The position numbers were made by a program, and so were the translations under genes. The notes beneath the pieces are model-generated. The model saw only the letters and a program-made list of their open reading frames with translations. It had not been told where the DNA came from and did not search any database. This document shows, piece by piece, positions 11,713-21,390 of a DNA stretch of 64,000 bases. The DNA lies in assembly GCF_019968905.1 (NCBI RefSeq), contig NZ_CP079946.1:248001-312000 (forward strand), written 5' to 3'. Position 1 is the first letter of the stretch. Each line of letters opens with the position of its first letter. The stretch is from Corallococcus sp. EGB. GTDB taxonomy: Bacteria; Myxococcota; Myxococcia; Myxococcales; Myxococcaceae.

Positions 11713-12168
11713 ATGGACATCGAAACCGTGCATGCGGAGGACCCACGGCCCCGGACGCACTGGGAGCACTTCACCCGCGACGAGCTGCTCGGGGTTCGGG
11801 GCGTGGGCCGCTCCATGGAGCAGGCCTTCGAGATGGCGGCGCTGGGGCTCTGCGCGCTGGTGACGGACCCCCGGAGCGTGGAGACGCACGAGGAGTTGGA
11901 GGTCGACTGCCATTCGGCGGACCATGACGAGCTGCTCGCGGACTGGCTGCGGGCGGTGGTGGGCGCCATGGCGGGCCGGCGCCTGCGCTTCAATGGCTTC
12001 GTGGTGCGCCTGGACGGGCTCAACCTCTTCGGTCACGGCTTTGGCGAGCGCGCGGGGCAGTCGCGCCACGGCGCCAACGTGGCGGTGACGGGCGCGTCGC
12101 TCACCCAGGTCTCCGTGCGCCAGCAGCCGGAGGGCGTGTGGACCGCCGAGGCGTTGGTGGACTTCTAG
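11713..12168 (+). CDS. Archease family protein
   Basis: Archease activates RtcB-type RNA ligases in tRNA splicing and RNA repair. The 151-aa product has the family's metal-binding style features: EHFTRDELLGVRGVG, AFEMAALGLCALVTDP, a central LLADWLRAVV and the C-terminal GTP/metal block HGANVAVTGASLTQV. The ATG at 11713 follows a GAGAGGA element. No rtcB is visible nearby; the gene sits between a phosphoribosyltransferase and oligoribonuclease. Its partner should be encoded elsewhere. Confidence 0.8.
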   Translation: MDIETVHAEDPRPRTHWEHFTRDELLGVRGVGRSMEQAFEMAALGLCALVTDPRSVETHEELEVDCHSADHDELLADWLRAVVGAMAGRRLRFNGFVVRLDGLNLFGHGFGERAGQSRHGANVAVTGASLTQVSVRQQPEGVWTAEALVDF

Positions 12169-12318
12169 GGCCGTGGACGGGCCGTGCGGGTGCGCCGCAC
12201 GCCCGGACTCCCGGTGGACGTGCGGGCGCGGAGGGATGATTCGTCCACGGCAGGGGTGCGCCGGGGCTCGGGGCTGCTATAGGGACATCTCCCTCTTCGC
12301 GACCAGGACCCGCCGGAC

Positions 12319-12870
12319 ATGCCTTCCCGTGAACCCTGCTTTGTATGGCTCGACCTGGAGATGACCGGCCTGGATCCCAACACGTGCGGGATCATCGAGG
12401 TGGGCATCATCATCACCGGGCCGGACCTGCGCCCCATGGGTGAGTTCGAGCGCGTCATCTGGCAGCCGGAGGAGATGCTCCAGCGCATGGAGCCCGTCGT
12501 GCGGGAGATGCACACGAAGAACGGCCTGCTGGACAAGGTGCGCGCGTCGACGTCGTCCCTGCGCGTGGTGGAGCGCGAGGTGACGTCCTTCATCGCGGAC
12601 TACTGCGACGTGGGCGAGGGCATCCTCGCGGGCAACTCCATCCACACGGACCGGCGCTTCCTCATCGACCACATGCCCATGGTGGACCGCTACCTGCACT
12701 ACCGCATGGTGGACGTGACGAGCCTCAAGGTGATTACTCGTGCCTGGTATCCGGCGCTGGTGGAGCCGCGCAAGCCGCCCAGCGGGCACACCGCGCTCGC
12801 GGACCTGCGCTCCAGCATCAGCGAGCTGCAGTACTACCGGGACGTCCTCTTCCGCGCGACGCCGGGCTGA
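12319..12870 (+). CDS. orn: Oligoribonuclease
   Basis: This DEDDh 3'-5' exoribonuclease degrades 2-5-nt RNAs and linear pGpG, finishing both RNA and cyclic-di-GMP turnover. The 183-aa protein has VWLDLEMTGLDP with Asp 12 and Glu 14, the GNSIHTDRRFL block, the YRMVDVTSLK motif and the C-terminal HTALADLRSSISEL with its catalytic His and Asp. Length and spacing match Orn exactly. The ATG begins MPSREPCFVW. Confidence 0.95.
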   Translation: MPSREPCFVWLDLEMTGLDPNTCGIIEVGIIITGPDLRPMGEFERVIWQPEEMLQRMEPVVREMHTKNGLLDKVRASTSSLRVVEREVTSFIADYCDVGEGILAGNSIHTDRRFLIDHMPMVDRYLHYRMVDVTSLKVITRAWYPALVEPRKPPSGHTALADLRSSISELQYYRDVLFRATPG

Positions 12871-12879
12871 ACGCCCGCT

Positions 12880-13248
12880 TCAGGCGCGAGGCCCCTCCGG
12901 GGGCAGCTGCTTCGCGATGGTGCCCAGCAGGTCGTCCAGCTCGAAGGGCTTGGCGAGGAAGTGGGAGCTGGCGCGGCGCTCCTCGTCCGTGAGGCGGCCC
13001 GCGCTCATCACGACCACGGGCAGGTCGCGCAGGTCCGGGTGGGCGCGGATGCGGCGCAACAGCTCGCCGCCGTCCATCACGGGCATCATCAAATCCAACA
13101 GCACCAGGTCCGGCTTGGAGGCCAGGAGCCGCTGCAGGCCCTCGTCGCCGTTGTACGCGGTGACGATGTCGTAGCCCTCCAGGGACAGGATGTCCTCGAG
13201 CGCCTCCACGATGGCGAGCTCGTCATCCACGATGAGCAACCGCCTCAT
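12880..13248 (-). CDS. Single-domain response regulator (CheY-like)
   Basis: The 122-aa protein is a receiver domain alone: acidic pair in LLIVDDE, phospho-acceptor Asp in LVLLDLMMPVMDGG (about residue 53), Ser in VVVMSAG and the Lys in FLAKPF. There is no output domain, so it must act by protein-protein contact or phosphotransfer. No histidine kinase is adjacent. It converges on orn with only 9 bases between the stops. Confidence 0.9.
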   Translation of the reverse strand: MRRLLIVDDELAIVEALEDILSLEGYDIVTAYNGDEGLQRLLASKPDLVLLDLMMPVMDGGELLRRIRAHPDLRDLPVVVMSAGRLTDEERRASSHFLAKPFELDDLLGTIAKQLPPEGPRA

Positions 13249-13446
13249 GCGCGGCCCCCCGCACCCTTCCGTGCGCCACCTGGCACCCCCGTGGCCCAGG
13301 AGGCCGAGGTCGGATGGGACGGGTTTCGGGTAGGGTGGGACTCCACGCAATGGCTCCGGTTTCTCTCGCGGGAGAAGGTAGGTCCGCGCGGAATTTCGGC
13401 CAGGGGCTGGTGTGGGCCCTGTTGGGCAGATGGCGGTGGATGTGCC

Positions 13447-14994
13447 CTAGGGGGCGACCAGGCGTTCCCGGAGGATGTGCTTCTGGACCTTGCCCAGGGC
13501 GTTGCGGGGCAGGGCGTCGGTGAAGACGACGCGGCGGGGCTTCTTGAAGGCGGCCAGCCGTTCGCGGCACCAGTCCACCAGGGCCTGGGCGTCCGTGGGG
13601 GCGCCGGGGTGGGGGACGACGACGGCGACGACCTGTTCGCCGAAGTCCGGGTCGGGCAGGCCCAGCACGGCGGCCTCCGCGACGGACGGGTGCTGGGTGA
13701 GGACCTCTTCGACTTCGCGCGGGTAGATGTTGAAGCCACCGCTGATGATGAGCTCCCGGGCCCGGCCGGTGATGCGCAGGAAGCCGTCGGGGTCCCACTC
13801 GCCCAGGTCGCCGGTGCGGAACCAGCCATCGGCGTCGAAGGCCTCCTGGGTGGCGTCCGGGCGGCGCCAGTAGCCGGTGAACACGTGGGGGCCGCGGACC
13901 TCGATTTCGCCTGTCTCGCCGCGGCCCAGGGGCTTGCGGGAGCGCACGTCCACGACGCGGGCCTCCTGGCCGGGGAAGGGCATGCCCACGGTGCCGGGGC
14001 GGCGCTCGCCGTCGTAGGGCTGGGTGGTGTTCATGAGGGTCTCGGTCATGCCGTAGCGCTCCAGGATGCGAGCGCCGAAGCGCGCCTCGATGTCCAGGCA
14101 CAGCTGGGGGCTCAGGGGGGCGGAGCCGGAGACCCACAGGCGCAGCGGGTGGGGCGTCACGCCGGTGCGGAGGGATTCCTCCAGGAGGCGGCCGTACATG
14201 GTGGGCACGCCGAAGAAGAGGGTGAGGGACGCATCGTCGTGCAGGGCGGTGAGGACGTCGGACGCGACGAAGCGGCGGCGCAGGTCCACGCTGGCGCCGG
14301 TGAAGAGGGTGCCGTGCAGGCCCACCATGAGGCCGTGGGTGTGGAAGAGGGGAAGGGTGAGCAGCAGCCTGTCCGCGTCCGTCCAGCGCCACGCTTCCGT
14401 GACGGCGCGCACGTTGGCGAGCAGCTGCCGGTGCTGGAGCATGGCGCCCTTGGAGCGGCCGGTGGTGCCGGACGTGTAGCCCAGCACGGCGAGGTCCTCG
14501 GCGCGAGGCAGGGGGAGCGGCGCGGTGGACGTGGCGCCCTGTTCCACGAGGGCGTCGAAGGCCACGGTGGGCAGGGACGCGGGGAGGTTCGCGGGAGGCG
14601 GCTCCACGGTGATGAGCCATTGGAGCGATGGCAGTGGGTCGCGCAGCGGCGCGAGCTCGGAGGCGCCGGAGGTGCCGGTGACGCAGACCTTCACTTCGGC
14701 GTCGGAGAGGATGTGGGCCAGCTCCACCTGGCGGTAGGCGGTGTTGACGAGCACGGCGACGCAGCCCGCGGCCTGGACGCCGAGCCAGGTGATGACGAAC
14801 GCGTCGCTGTTCTCCAGGAAGAGGGCGACGCGTTCACCCGGAGCCAGTCCCCGGACCTTGAGTCCGCGAGCGAACGAGGTGACCCGCTCCGCCAGCTGTC
14901 CCCGCGTGTACGTCGTCCCTTCAAAGGACAGCAGCGGGCGCGAGGGTTCGTGACGGGCATGGTCCAGGAACACTTCAAGCAGGGAGGCCGGCAT
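13447..14994 (-). CDS. Acyl-CoA synthetase, malonyl/methylmalonyl-CoA synthetase-like
   Basis: This adenylate-forming enzyme activates a carboxylic acid to its CoA thioester. The 515-aa protein has the P-loop LGYTSGTTGRSKGAM, the A5 motif ERYGMTETLMNTTQPYDGER, the A7 motif WFRTGDLG, the hinge ITGRARELIISGG and the catalytic Lys in PRNALGKVQK. The A5 region, SGSAPL and PRNALGKVQK closely resemble MatB, so malonate or methylmalonate is the best-guess substrate. That would feed polyketide or fatty-acid extender supply; the substrate is inferred. It stands alone, 38 bases from a divergent lipoprotein gene. Confidence 0.85.
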   Translation of the reverse strand: MPASLLEVFLDHARHEPSRPLLSFEGTTYTRGQLAERVTSFARGLKVRGLAPGERVALFLENSDAFVITWLGVQAAGCVAVLVNTAYRQVELAHILSDAEVKVCVTGTSGASELAPLRDPLPSLQWLITVEPPPANLPASLPTVAFDALVEQGATSTAPLPLPRAEDLAVLGYTSGTTGRSKGAMLQHRQLLANVRAVTEAWRWTDADRLLLTLPLFHTHGLMVGLHGTLFTGASVDLRRRFVASDVLTALHDDASLTLFFGVPTMYGRLLEESLRTGVTPHPLRLWVSGSAPLSPQLCLDIEARFGARILERYGMTETLMNTTQPYDGERRPGTVGMPFPGQEARVVDVRSRKPLGRGETGEIEVRGPHVFTGYWRRPDATQEAFDADGWFRTGDLGEWDPDGFLRITGRARELIISGGFNIYPREVEEVLTQHPSVAEAAVLGLPDPDFGEQVVAVVVPHPGAPTDAQALVDWCRERLAAFKKPRRVVFTDALPRNALGKVQKHILRERLVAP

Positions 14995-15032
14995 GGCGCG
15001 CGAGCCTACCCGGGACGGGATACGCTGGGCGC

Positions 15033-15608
15033 ATGTCCGTGCAGAGGACCTATCTCATCCTGGCCTCCGCGCTCGTGCTCGCGGGCTGCATGAGAGCCGC
15101 CGCCTCATCTCCCGCGAAGTACGAGGAGGACCCCTCCATCACCTTCCCATCGTTCTTCGCTCAGCCTGCTGTCTCGCTGGGGACCGAAGGCACGGTGTAC
15201 GAAATGGATGGAGACGTCCTGCGTGCGCTCACGGTCGCCGCGCGTGACTTGCTTCCACCGCAGGACGCCACCGTGTCCTGTGGAAGCCGCTGGGAGTCCC
15301 AGCAGTACCGGGTCGTCCGGCAGGGCGACGTCATCTTCATCCGCATCGACGAAGACCCGAAGGCCTGTGGCCGTACGCAGCCCGCGCTCGACTCAGGGGC
15401 GAGCTACGCCATCCACCGGGATGGCCGGATCCTCCGGCGGCTCATCGACGGCCAGCCCGACGTCGCGAAGCCCGAGGATGCTGGCGTGACCTCCACGCCT
15501 GGAGAACCCGGGACTGCATCCCCGGGTGTTGTGGGGGACGGGCCCTCACCGTTCCTGCCACGCTCCTGGCAGGACGCGGGCTCACCGGCTCCCGCGCCCC
15601 GCCCGTAG
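15033..15608 (+). CDS. Small lipoprotein, unknown function
   Basis: The 191-aa protein has a signal peptide with lipobox VLAGC (Cys 19). The central part has two conserved-looking Cys (VSCGSRW and PKACGR) that could form a disulfide. The C-terminal 50 residues are rich in Pro, Gly, Ser and Ala and probably disordered. I recognise no family. It converges on the outer-membrane protein gene after 7 bases. Confidence 0.65.
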   Translation: MSVQRTYLILASALVLAGCMRAAASSPAKYEEDPSITFPSFFAQPAVSLGTEGTVYEMDGDVLRALTVAARDLLPPQDATVSCGSRWESQQYRVVRQGDVIFIRIDEDPKACGRTQPALDSGASYAIHRDGRILRRLIDGQPDVAKPEDAGVTSTPGEPGTASPGVVGDGPSPFLPRSWQDAGSPAPAPRP

Positions 15609-15615
15609 CAATGCA

Positions 15616-16704
15616 TCAGAACATCGCCGCGCCCAGCGTGAGGCTGCACAGGAAGCCGCCGTGCTGGGTGGTGGCGATGTCCAGGTCGTCGAGGAGGTTC
15701 GGGTCGCGGCCGTCCGACGTGCGCCAGTTGTCCTCACGCAGGCGGTAGCCCCAGCCCACGCGCGCGCCCAGGTACATGGGGCCCATCGCCTGTCGCAGGC
15801 CCACCGCCACCGTCGCCACCGGCGTCATCAGCTTCTCCGTCGTGTACGACTCCGACTCGCCGCCGAAGCTGAGCGTGGTCGTCGACCTGCCGCCCATGTT
15901 GAAGCTCATGCCCGCCTCCAGGAACGGGCTCGTGCGCACCTCACCCAGCGGATACAGGCGCGCCCCCGGCCCCATCCGGATGCCCCACGCGCCCACGCCG
16001 GCGCTCAGGTTGAGTCCCAGGATGGGCGCGACCCGATACTCGAGCTCAACGCCGAAGATGCCCGAGGGACTGTTGAAGCCCGCCGCGACACCCAGGTCCA
16101 ACGTCGTCCGGCCACCGCGTCGGCGGCGCGGCGCATCCTGATCCGCCGACAGGTCCCGTCCCGTCGAATCGCCGGACATCCCGTCGTACCGGGACCCGTT
16201 GTGGTTCATTCGCTCCGACACCCGCGAGTCCGAACCCGTGTCCGCGCCGGAGGCCACCGGAACCTCCTGCTCCGCCGCCACCTCCAGCTTCTTCGCCTCG
16301 TCCAGCACCGCCTGCGCCATCACCACCGAGCCCCTGTCGCTCAGGCTGGGATTGACGAACTCATACGCCAGCGTCTTGGTGCGCACCGGCGAATGCGTCG
16401 TGCTCAGCAGGTACGTCAGCCGGTACTTCTCCCCCGCGCGCGTCACCTTCGCGCTCACCGTCACGTCTGGAGAACCCTCGTGCTGCCCATCCATCAGGAT
16501 GGCCTCCGAGGTGGTGTTCTTCAGCGCCTCGTTGATGCCGTAGCGCGTGCGCTCCGCCACGGTGCTCGCGGACAGGCCGCCCGCGTCCACTTCACTGCCC
16601 ACGTCCGTGAGCTGGAGATACAGGGCATCAGCGAACGCGGAGAAAGGCAGAAGGGTGGCGGCCAGCAGCATGCCGGCGCGCGCCCGCGGAGCGGTGGAGC
16701 GCAT
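15616..16704 (-). CDS. Secreted protein with C-terminal outer-membrane beta-barrel-like half
   Basis: The 362-aa protein has a signal peptide (cleavage near FSAFA-DA). The N-terminal ~150 residues form an alpha/beta domain. A low-complexity Asp/Arg-rich linker (ADQDAPRRRRGGR) precedes a C-terminal half of alternating amphipathic strands (TLDLGVAAGF, GVELEYRVAPILGL, MYLGARVGWGYRL) ending in Phe. This is typical of small outer-membrane barrels. I chose the ATG at 16704 immediately before the signal sequence rather than the longer open frame. Function unknown. Confidence 0.65.
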   Translation of the reverse strand: MRSTAPRARAGMLLAATLLPFSAFADALYLQLTDVGSEVDAGGLSASTVAERTRYGINEALKNTTSEAILMDGQHEGSPDVTVSAKVTRAGEKYRLTYLLSTTHSPVRTKTLAYEFVNPSLSDRGSVVMAQAVLDEAKKLEVAAEQEVPVASGADTGSDSRVSERMNHNGSRYDGMSGDSTGRDLSADQDAPRRRRGGRTTLDLGVAAGFNSPSGIFGVELEYRVAPILGLNLSAGVGAWGIRMGPGARLYPLGEVRTSPFLEAGMSFNMGGRSTTTLSFGGESESYTTEKLMTPVATVAVGLRQAMGPMYLGARVGWGYRLREDNWRTSDGRDPNLLDDLDIATTQHGGFLCSLTLGAAMF

Positions 16705-16909
16705 GGGGAGTCTCGCGAAAGTGTGTGGGAGATGAATCGAGCCTGCAGACGAGCGGACGCCGACTCTATTCAGCGCCCACTGGAGCTTTCCAGTGTCCGC
16801 TCCTGGGACGCGCCCTTCGCGCAAGCGGTCAACGCGGCCGGACGTTCCTCCGTCACCCTCGTGTTTCCGGGCGCTTGGCCCGGCTCGGAGCCCTGGCACA
16901 CGGCTCGCT

Positions 16910-18166
16910 ATGGCCCGGGGCGTGGACATCCCGAAGGCTCGAGCACCGCGTCGCAAACCCTATCTCCTGGCCGCCCTGGGCCTCGCCGCGCTGGTGGCGG
17001 TGACGGTGGGCCTGTCCCGGCTGCGCCCCGCCGCGCCCACCGTGGACAAGGCCTCCGTGTGGCTGGACACCGTGAAGCGCGGCCCGCTGGTGCGCCAGGT
17101 GAAGGGCACCGGCTCGCTCGTCCCTGAATCCATCCGCTGGCTCACCGCGGACACCGCCGGCCGCGTGGAGCGGATCCACGTGAGGCCCGGCGCCACCGTC
17201 ACCGCGGGCACGCTGCTCCTGGAGCTGTCCAACCCGGACGTGCAGCTCCAGGCCCTGGAGGCCGAACGTCAGCTCGCGAGCGCCGAGGGCGACTTCCTGG
17301 AGCTGCGCGAGCTGCTCCAGACGCAGCGCCTGTCCCAGCAGGCCACCGTCGCCACCCTCACCGCCGAGGCCGCCGACGCCACCCGCCGCGCCCAGGCCAG
17401 CACCGAGCTCTTCCAGAAGGCCTTCGTGGGCGATCTGGAGACGAGGCAGGCCCAGGAGAAGGCGCAGGAGTCCAGCCAGCGTCTGGAATTGGAGCGCCAG
17501 CGTCTGGAGGTCATGTCCCAGAGCCTGCGCCAGCGCCTGGCCGCGCAGCAGGATCAGGTGGAGCGCCTCAAGGCCGTGGCGCGCTTCCGCCGCCAGCAGG
17601 TGGAGTCCATGAAGGTGCTCGCGGGCGAGGACGGCGTGCTCCAGGAGCTGCCGCTGGAGCTGGGCCAGTGGGTGACGCCCGGCGTGCTCCTGGCCAAGGT
17701 GGTGAAGCCGGAGCGGCTCAAGGCGGAGCTGCGGATCGCGGAGACGCAGGCGCGCGACATCCTCCCGGGCCTGAAGGCGCAGGTGGACACGCGCAACGGC
17801 GTGGTGGAGGGCGTCGTGGCCCGCGTGGCCCCCGCGGCCAGCCAGGGCACGGTGCGCGTGGAGGTGTCCCTTCCAGACACGCTGCCCAGGGGCGCGCGGC
17901 CGGACCTCACCGTGGAGGGCACCGTGGAGCTGGAGCGCCTGGACGACGTGCTGTCGGTGGGCCGTCCGGCGGGCGCCCAGGCGGAGAGCACGCTGGCGCT
18001 CTTCCGCCTGCTGCCCGGTGGCGACGAGGCGGTGCGCATCCCCGTGAAGCTGGGCAGGGGCTCGGTGAACGCGGTGGAGGTCGTGCAGGGACTTTCAGAA
18101 GGCGATCAGGTGGTGCTGTCGGACATGACCGCGTGGGATGCGGTGGAGCGCGTGAGGCTGCGATGA
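16910..18166 (+). CDS. Periplasmic adaptor subunit of ABC exporter (MacA/HlyD family)
   Basis: This membrane-fusion protein links an inner-membrane transporter to an outer-membrane channel. The 418-aa product has one N-terminal membrane anchor (residues 18-37), a lipoyl half (GRVERIHVRPGATVTAGTLL), a long alpha-helical hairpin with coiled-coil composition (about 105-235), the second lipoyl half (GEDGVLQELPLELGQWV) and a C-terminal beta-barrel. It is the first gene of a five-gene operon and overlaps the ATPase gene by 4 bases, which supports co-translation. The substrate is unknown. Confidence 0.88.
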   Translation: MARGVDIPKARAPRRKPYLLAALGLAALVAVTVGLSRLRPAAPTVDKASVWLDTVKRGPLVRQVKGTGSLVPESIRWLTADTAGRVERIHVRPGATVTAGTLLLELSNPDVQLQALEAERQLASAEGDFLELRELLQTQRLSQQATVATLTAEAADATRRAQASTELFQKAFVGDLETRQAQEKAQESSQRLELERQRLEVMSQSLRQRLAAQQDQVERLKAVARFRRQQVESMKVLAGEDGVLQELPLELGQWVTPGVLLAKVVKPERLKAELRIAETQARDILPGLKAQVDTRNGVVEGVVARVAPAASQGTVRVEVSLPDTLPRGARPDLTVEGTVELERLDDVLSVGRPAGAQAESTLALFRLLPGGDEAVRIPVKLGRGSVNAVEVVQGLSEGDQVVLSDMTAWDAVERVRLR

Positions 18167-18909
18167 TGACGACGATGACGAACGACGGCGAGGCGAAGGC
18201 CATGGGCCCGGGCGTAGTGCCGGGCCGGGCGCTGCTCCAGCTCGACGGGCTGACCAAGGTGTTCGAGACGGAGGAGGTGGAGACGCACGCCCTCTCCAAC
18301 ATCCAGCTCACCATCCGTGAGAACGAGTGGGTGGCCATTGTGGGCCCGTCCGGCTCCGGCAAGTCCACGCTGCTCGCGGTGCTGGGGCTCCTCGACACCG
18401 CCACGCGCGGCAGCTACCAGCTCAACGGCAAGAGCGTCCTGGAGCTGTCGCCCACGGAGCGCGCGAAGGTGCGCAACCAGCACATCGGCTTCATCTTCCA
18501 AAGCTTCAACCTCATCGGAGACCTCACCGTCTTCGAGAACGTGGAGCTGCCTCTCACCTACCGCGGCCTGCCCGCGCAGGAGCGCAAGCAGCGCGTGGAG
18601 CGGGCCCTGGAGCGCGTGGGCATGGCGCACCGGGCGCGTCACCTGCCGGGGCAGCTCTCCGGCGGCCAGCAGCAGCGCGTGGCCGTGGCGCGCGCCGTGG
18701 CGGGAGACCCCCTCATCCTCCTGGCGGACGAGCCCACGGGCAACCTGGACTCGAAGAACGGCGAGGCGGTGATGCAGCTCTTGTCCGACCTGCACAAGGC
18801 CGGCTCCACGCTGTGCATGGTGACGCACGACCCGGCGCACGCGCGCATCGCCACGCGCACGGTGAGCCTGTTCGACGGCCGCGTCGTGCAGGACGAACAG
18901 CTCCGCTGA
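18163..18909 (+). CDS. ABC transporter ATPase (MacB/LolD type)
   Basis: The 248-aa nucleotide-binding subunit has Walker A GPSGSGKST, the Q-loop IFQSFNLIGDLT, the signature LSGGQQQR, Walker B LILLADEPTGNLD and the H-loop VTHD. Such ATPases power mechanotransmission by MacB-type permeases rather than classical transport. The start ATG overlaps the adaptor stop (ATGATGA), and the permease gene follows after 18 bases with a GAGGGGA-type SD. Confidence 0.93.
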   Translation: MMTTMTNDGEAKAMGPGVVPGRALLQLDGLTKVFETEEVETHALSNIQLTIRENEWVAIVGPSGSGKSTLLAVLGLLDTATRGSYQLNGKSVLELSPTERAKVRNQHIGFIFQSFNLIGDLTVFENVELPLTYRGLPAQERKQRVERALERVGMAHRARHLPGQLSGGQQQRVAVARAVAGDPLILLADEPTGNLDSKNGEAVMQLLSDLHKAGSTLCMVTHDPAHARIATRTVSLFDGRVVQDEQLR

Positions 18910-18927
18910 AGCAGAGGGGAAACGGCC

Positions 18928-21348
18928 ATGGAACACCTGCTCGGCGATTTGCGCTACGCGTGGCGCTCCCTGAAGAACGCTCCCGGCTTCGTGGCGGTGG
19001 CGGTGCTGACGCTGGCGCTGGGCATCGGCGCGAACAGCGCCGTGTTCAGCGTGGTGAAGGGCGTGCTGCTCACCCCGCCGCCCTTCGTGCAGCCGGAGCG
19101 GCTGGTGCTGCTGGCCCCGAACTTCGAGGCCTTCGGTTTGAAGGCGGTGTCGAACTCGGTGCCGGAGTACCGGGACATGACCACGCACACGCGGGCCTTC
19201 ACGGCGCTGGCGGCCTTCCGTCCCGACGACGTGACGCTCACCGGTGAGGAGTCGCCCCGGCGCCTGCGAGTCGCCATCGCCACGGCGTCCTTCCTGCCCA
19301 CGCTGGGCGTCACGCCGGTGCTCGGCCGGGGCTTCACCGAGGAGGAGGAGACGCCGGGCCGCGACCAGGTCGTCATCCTCACGGACACCGCGTGGCGCAC
19401 CCTCTTCGCGAAGGACCCGGAGGTGCTGGGGCGCGTGCTGCGGCTGGACGGCGTGCCGCGCACGGTGGTGGGCGTGCTGCCTCCGGGGGGCGTCTACCCG
19501 GAGGACATGGAGGTGGTGCTGCCCTTCGCGCCCACGCCGGAACAGCAGGAGGAGGCCCGGCGCGGCAACCGCTTCCTGAGCGTGCTGGCGCGGCTCAAGC
19601 CGGGCATGACGCTGGACGCGGCGCGCGCGGACCTGGTGCGCATGGGCAACGCACGCCCTCCGGAGCTGGTGAGCGATTACCAGCGGTGGGGCTGGTCCAT
19701 GAGCGTGACGCCGCTGGAAGACCAGGTGGTGGGCGGGGTCCGCGAGACGCTGTGGCTGCTCTGGGGCGCGGTGGGCTTCGTGCTGCTGGTGGCGTGCTCC
19801 AGCGTGGCGAACCTGCTGCTGGCGCGAGCGGTGTCGCGAGGCCGCGAGGTGTCCATCCGCGCGGCGCTGGGCGCGGGCCGGCTGCGGCTGGTGGCGCAGT
19901 TCCTCACGGAGAGCCTGGTGCTGTCGCTGGTTGCGGGCGCGGTGGGGCTCCTGCTCGCGCTGTGGGGCACGGACGCGCTGGTGGCCACGGTGGGGGACAG
20001 CCTGCCGCGCGCCCAGGGCGTGAAGCTGGACGTGGCCTCCGTGCTCTTCACGCTGGGGGTGTCGGTGCTCACGGGCGTGCTCTTCGGGCTGGTGCCCGCG
20101 CTCCAAGCGAGCCGCGCGGACCTGCACGCGGCGATGCGCGAGGGCGCCCGTGCCACGGGGAGCCACCGCACGGGCCGGCTGCGCGCGGCGCTGGTGGTGG
20201 CGCAGGTGTCGCTCGCGCTGGTGCTGCTGGTGGGCGCGGGCCTGTTCGTGAAGAGCTTCCTCGCGCTCCAGCGCGTGGACGCGGGCTTCGAGTCCGACGG
20301 CGTGCTCACCGGACAGCTCGCGCTGCCCAGGGGGCAGTACCCGGAGCGGGCGAAGCAGGCGGCCTTCCTGCAGGCCCTGCTGCCCCGGCTCCAGGGGATG
20401 CCGGGCGTGGAGTCCGCGGGACTGACGAACGTGCTGCCGCTGGGGGGAACCACGGACAACAGCTTCGACATCGAGGGGCGTCCGCGCCAGCCGGGTGAGC
20501 AGTGGAAGGCGGTGGAGTTCCGCGCCGTCACCTCCGGCTACCTGCGCGCGCTGCGCGTCCACCTGCGGCAGGGCCGGCTCCTGGAGGACTCGGACGGGCC
20601 GGACGCGCCGTGGGCGGTGGTCATCAACCGCTCCTTCGCGAACCTCTTCTGGCCGAAGGATGACGCGCTGGGGCAGCGGTTGAAGCTGCACGGCAAGGAC
20701 ATGCAGTGGGCCACGGTGGTGGGCATCGTGGACGACCTGCGCGAGTGGGGCCTGGACGTGCCGTCGCGCCCGGCGGCGTACTACTCGCTGTCGCAGCTGC
20801 CGTCCGTGTCCATGGGCCTGGCGGTGCGCGTGAAGTCCGGGGACCCGGAGGCCCTGCGCGCCCAGGTGGAGGCGGAGGTGCGCGCGGTGGACGCGGACCT
20901 GCCGCTGTTCGACGTGTCCCCGCTCACGCGCCGGATGGACCGGTCCACCGGCCCCCGGCGGTTGTCCGCGCTGGTGATGGGCCTGTTCGCGGGCGTCGCG
21001 CTGCTGCTCGCGGCGCTGGGGCTGTCGGGCGTCATCGCCTTCTCGGTGACGCAGCGCACGCGGGAGCTGGGCATCCGCATGGCATTGGGCGCGGCGCGAG
21101 GCGACGTGCTGCGGCTGGTCCTGGCGCAGGGCCTGCGGCTGTCGCTCACGGGCGTGGCGGTGGGGCTGTGTCTGTCCCTGGCCCTGGCGCGCCTGTTGGG
21201 GGCGCTGCTGTATGGCGTGTCCGCGGACGACCCATGGACGTTCGGCGGGGTGGCGCTGCTCTTGACCGGGGTGGCGCTGGCGGCGTCGTGGCTGCCTGCC
21301 CGGCGAGCGACGCGCGTGGACCCCATCATCGCGCTCCGGGCGGACTGA
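18928..21348 (+). CDS. ABC transporter permease (MacB/FtsX, ADOP family)
   Basis: The 806-aa protein starts [18 protein letters not shown], a hallmark of ADOP permeases, and continues with the first membrane helix ([20 protein letters not shown]). Periplasmic MacB_PCD-like domains flank a central set of three helices (about residues 265-370), and a repeated FtsX unit closes the protein, ending with [12 protein letters not shown]. That is a full duplicated FtsX architecture. With the preceding ATPase and adaptor it should form an efflux or envelope-stress exporter. Expression is probably set by the two-component pair downstream. Confidence 0.92.
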   Translation: MEHLLGDLRYAWRSLKNAPGFVAVAVLTLALGIGANSAVFSVVKGVLLTPPPFVQPERLVLLAPNFEAFGLKAVSNSVPEYRDMTTHTRAFTALAAFRPDDVTLTGEESPRRLRVAIATASFLPTLGVTPVLGRGFTEEEETPGRDQVVILTDTAWRTLFAKDPEVLGRVLRLDGVPRTVVGVLPPGGVYPEDMEVVLPFAPTPEQQEEARRGNRFLSVLARLKPGMTLDAARADLVRMGNARPPELVSDYQRWGWSMSVTPLEDQVVGGVRETLWLLWGAVGFVLLVACSSVANLLLARAVSRGREVSIRAALGAGRLRLVAQFLTESLVLSLVAGAVGLLLALWGTDALVATVGDSLPRAQGVKLDVASVLFTLGVSVLTGVLFGLVPALQASRADLHAAMREGARATGSHRTGRLRAALVVAQVSLALVLLVGAGLFVKSFLALQRVDAGFESDGVLTGQLALPRGQYPERAKQAAFLQALLPRLQGMPGVESAGLTNVLPLGGTTDNSFDIEGRPRQPGEQWKAVEFRAVTSGYLRALRVHLRQGRLLEDSDGPDAPWAVVINRSFANLFWPKDDALGQRLKLHGKDMQWATVVGIVDDLREWGLDVPSRPAAYYSLSQLPSVSMGLAVRVKSGDPEALRAQVEAEVRAVDADLPLFDVSPLTRRMDRSTGPRRLSALVMGLFAGVALLLAALGLSGVIAFSVTQRTRELGIRMALGAARGDVLRLVLAQGLRLSLTGVAVGLCLSLALARLLGALLYGVSADDPWTFGGVALLLTGVALAASWLPARRATRVDPIIALRAD

Positions 21349-21390
21349 GTTCCCTCCTTTCTGGCACAGTTGCGTCCCCTGGTGTCCCCC

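Noticed and set aside
21364..21378. Sigma-54 promoter-like TGGCAC...TTGC near the NtrC regulator
   Set aside because: The spacing between the two elements is far too short (two bases instead of about five).
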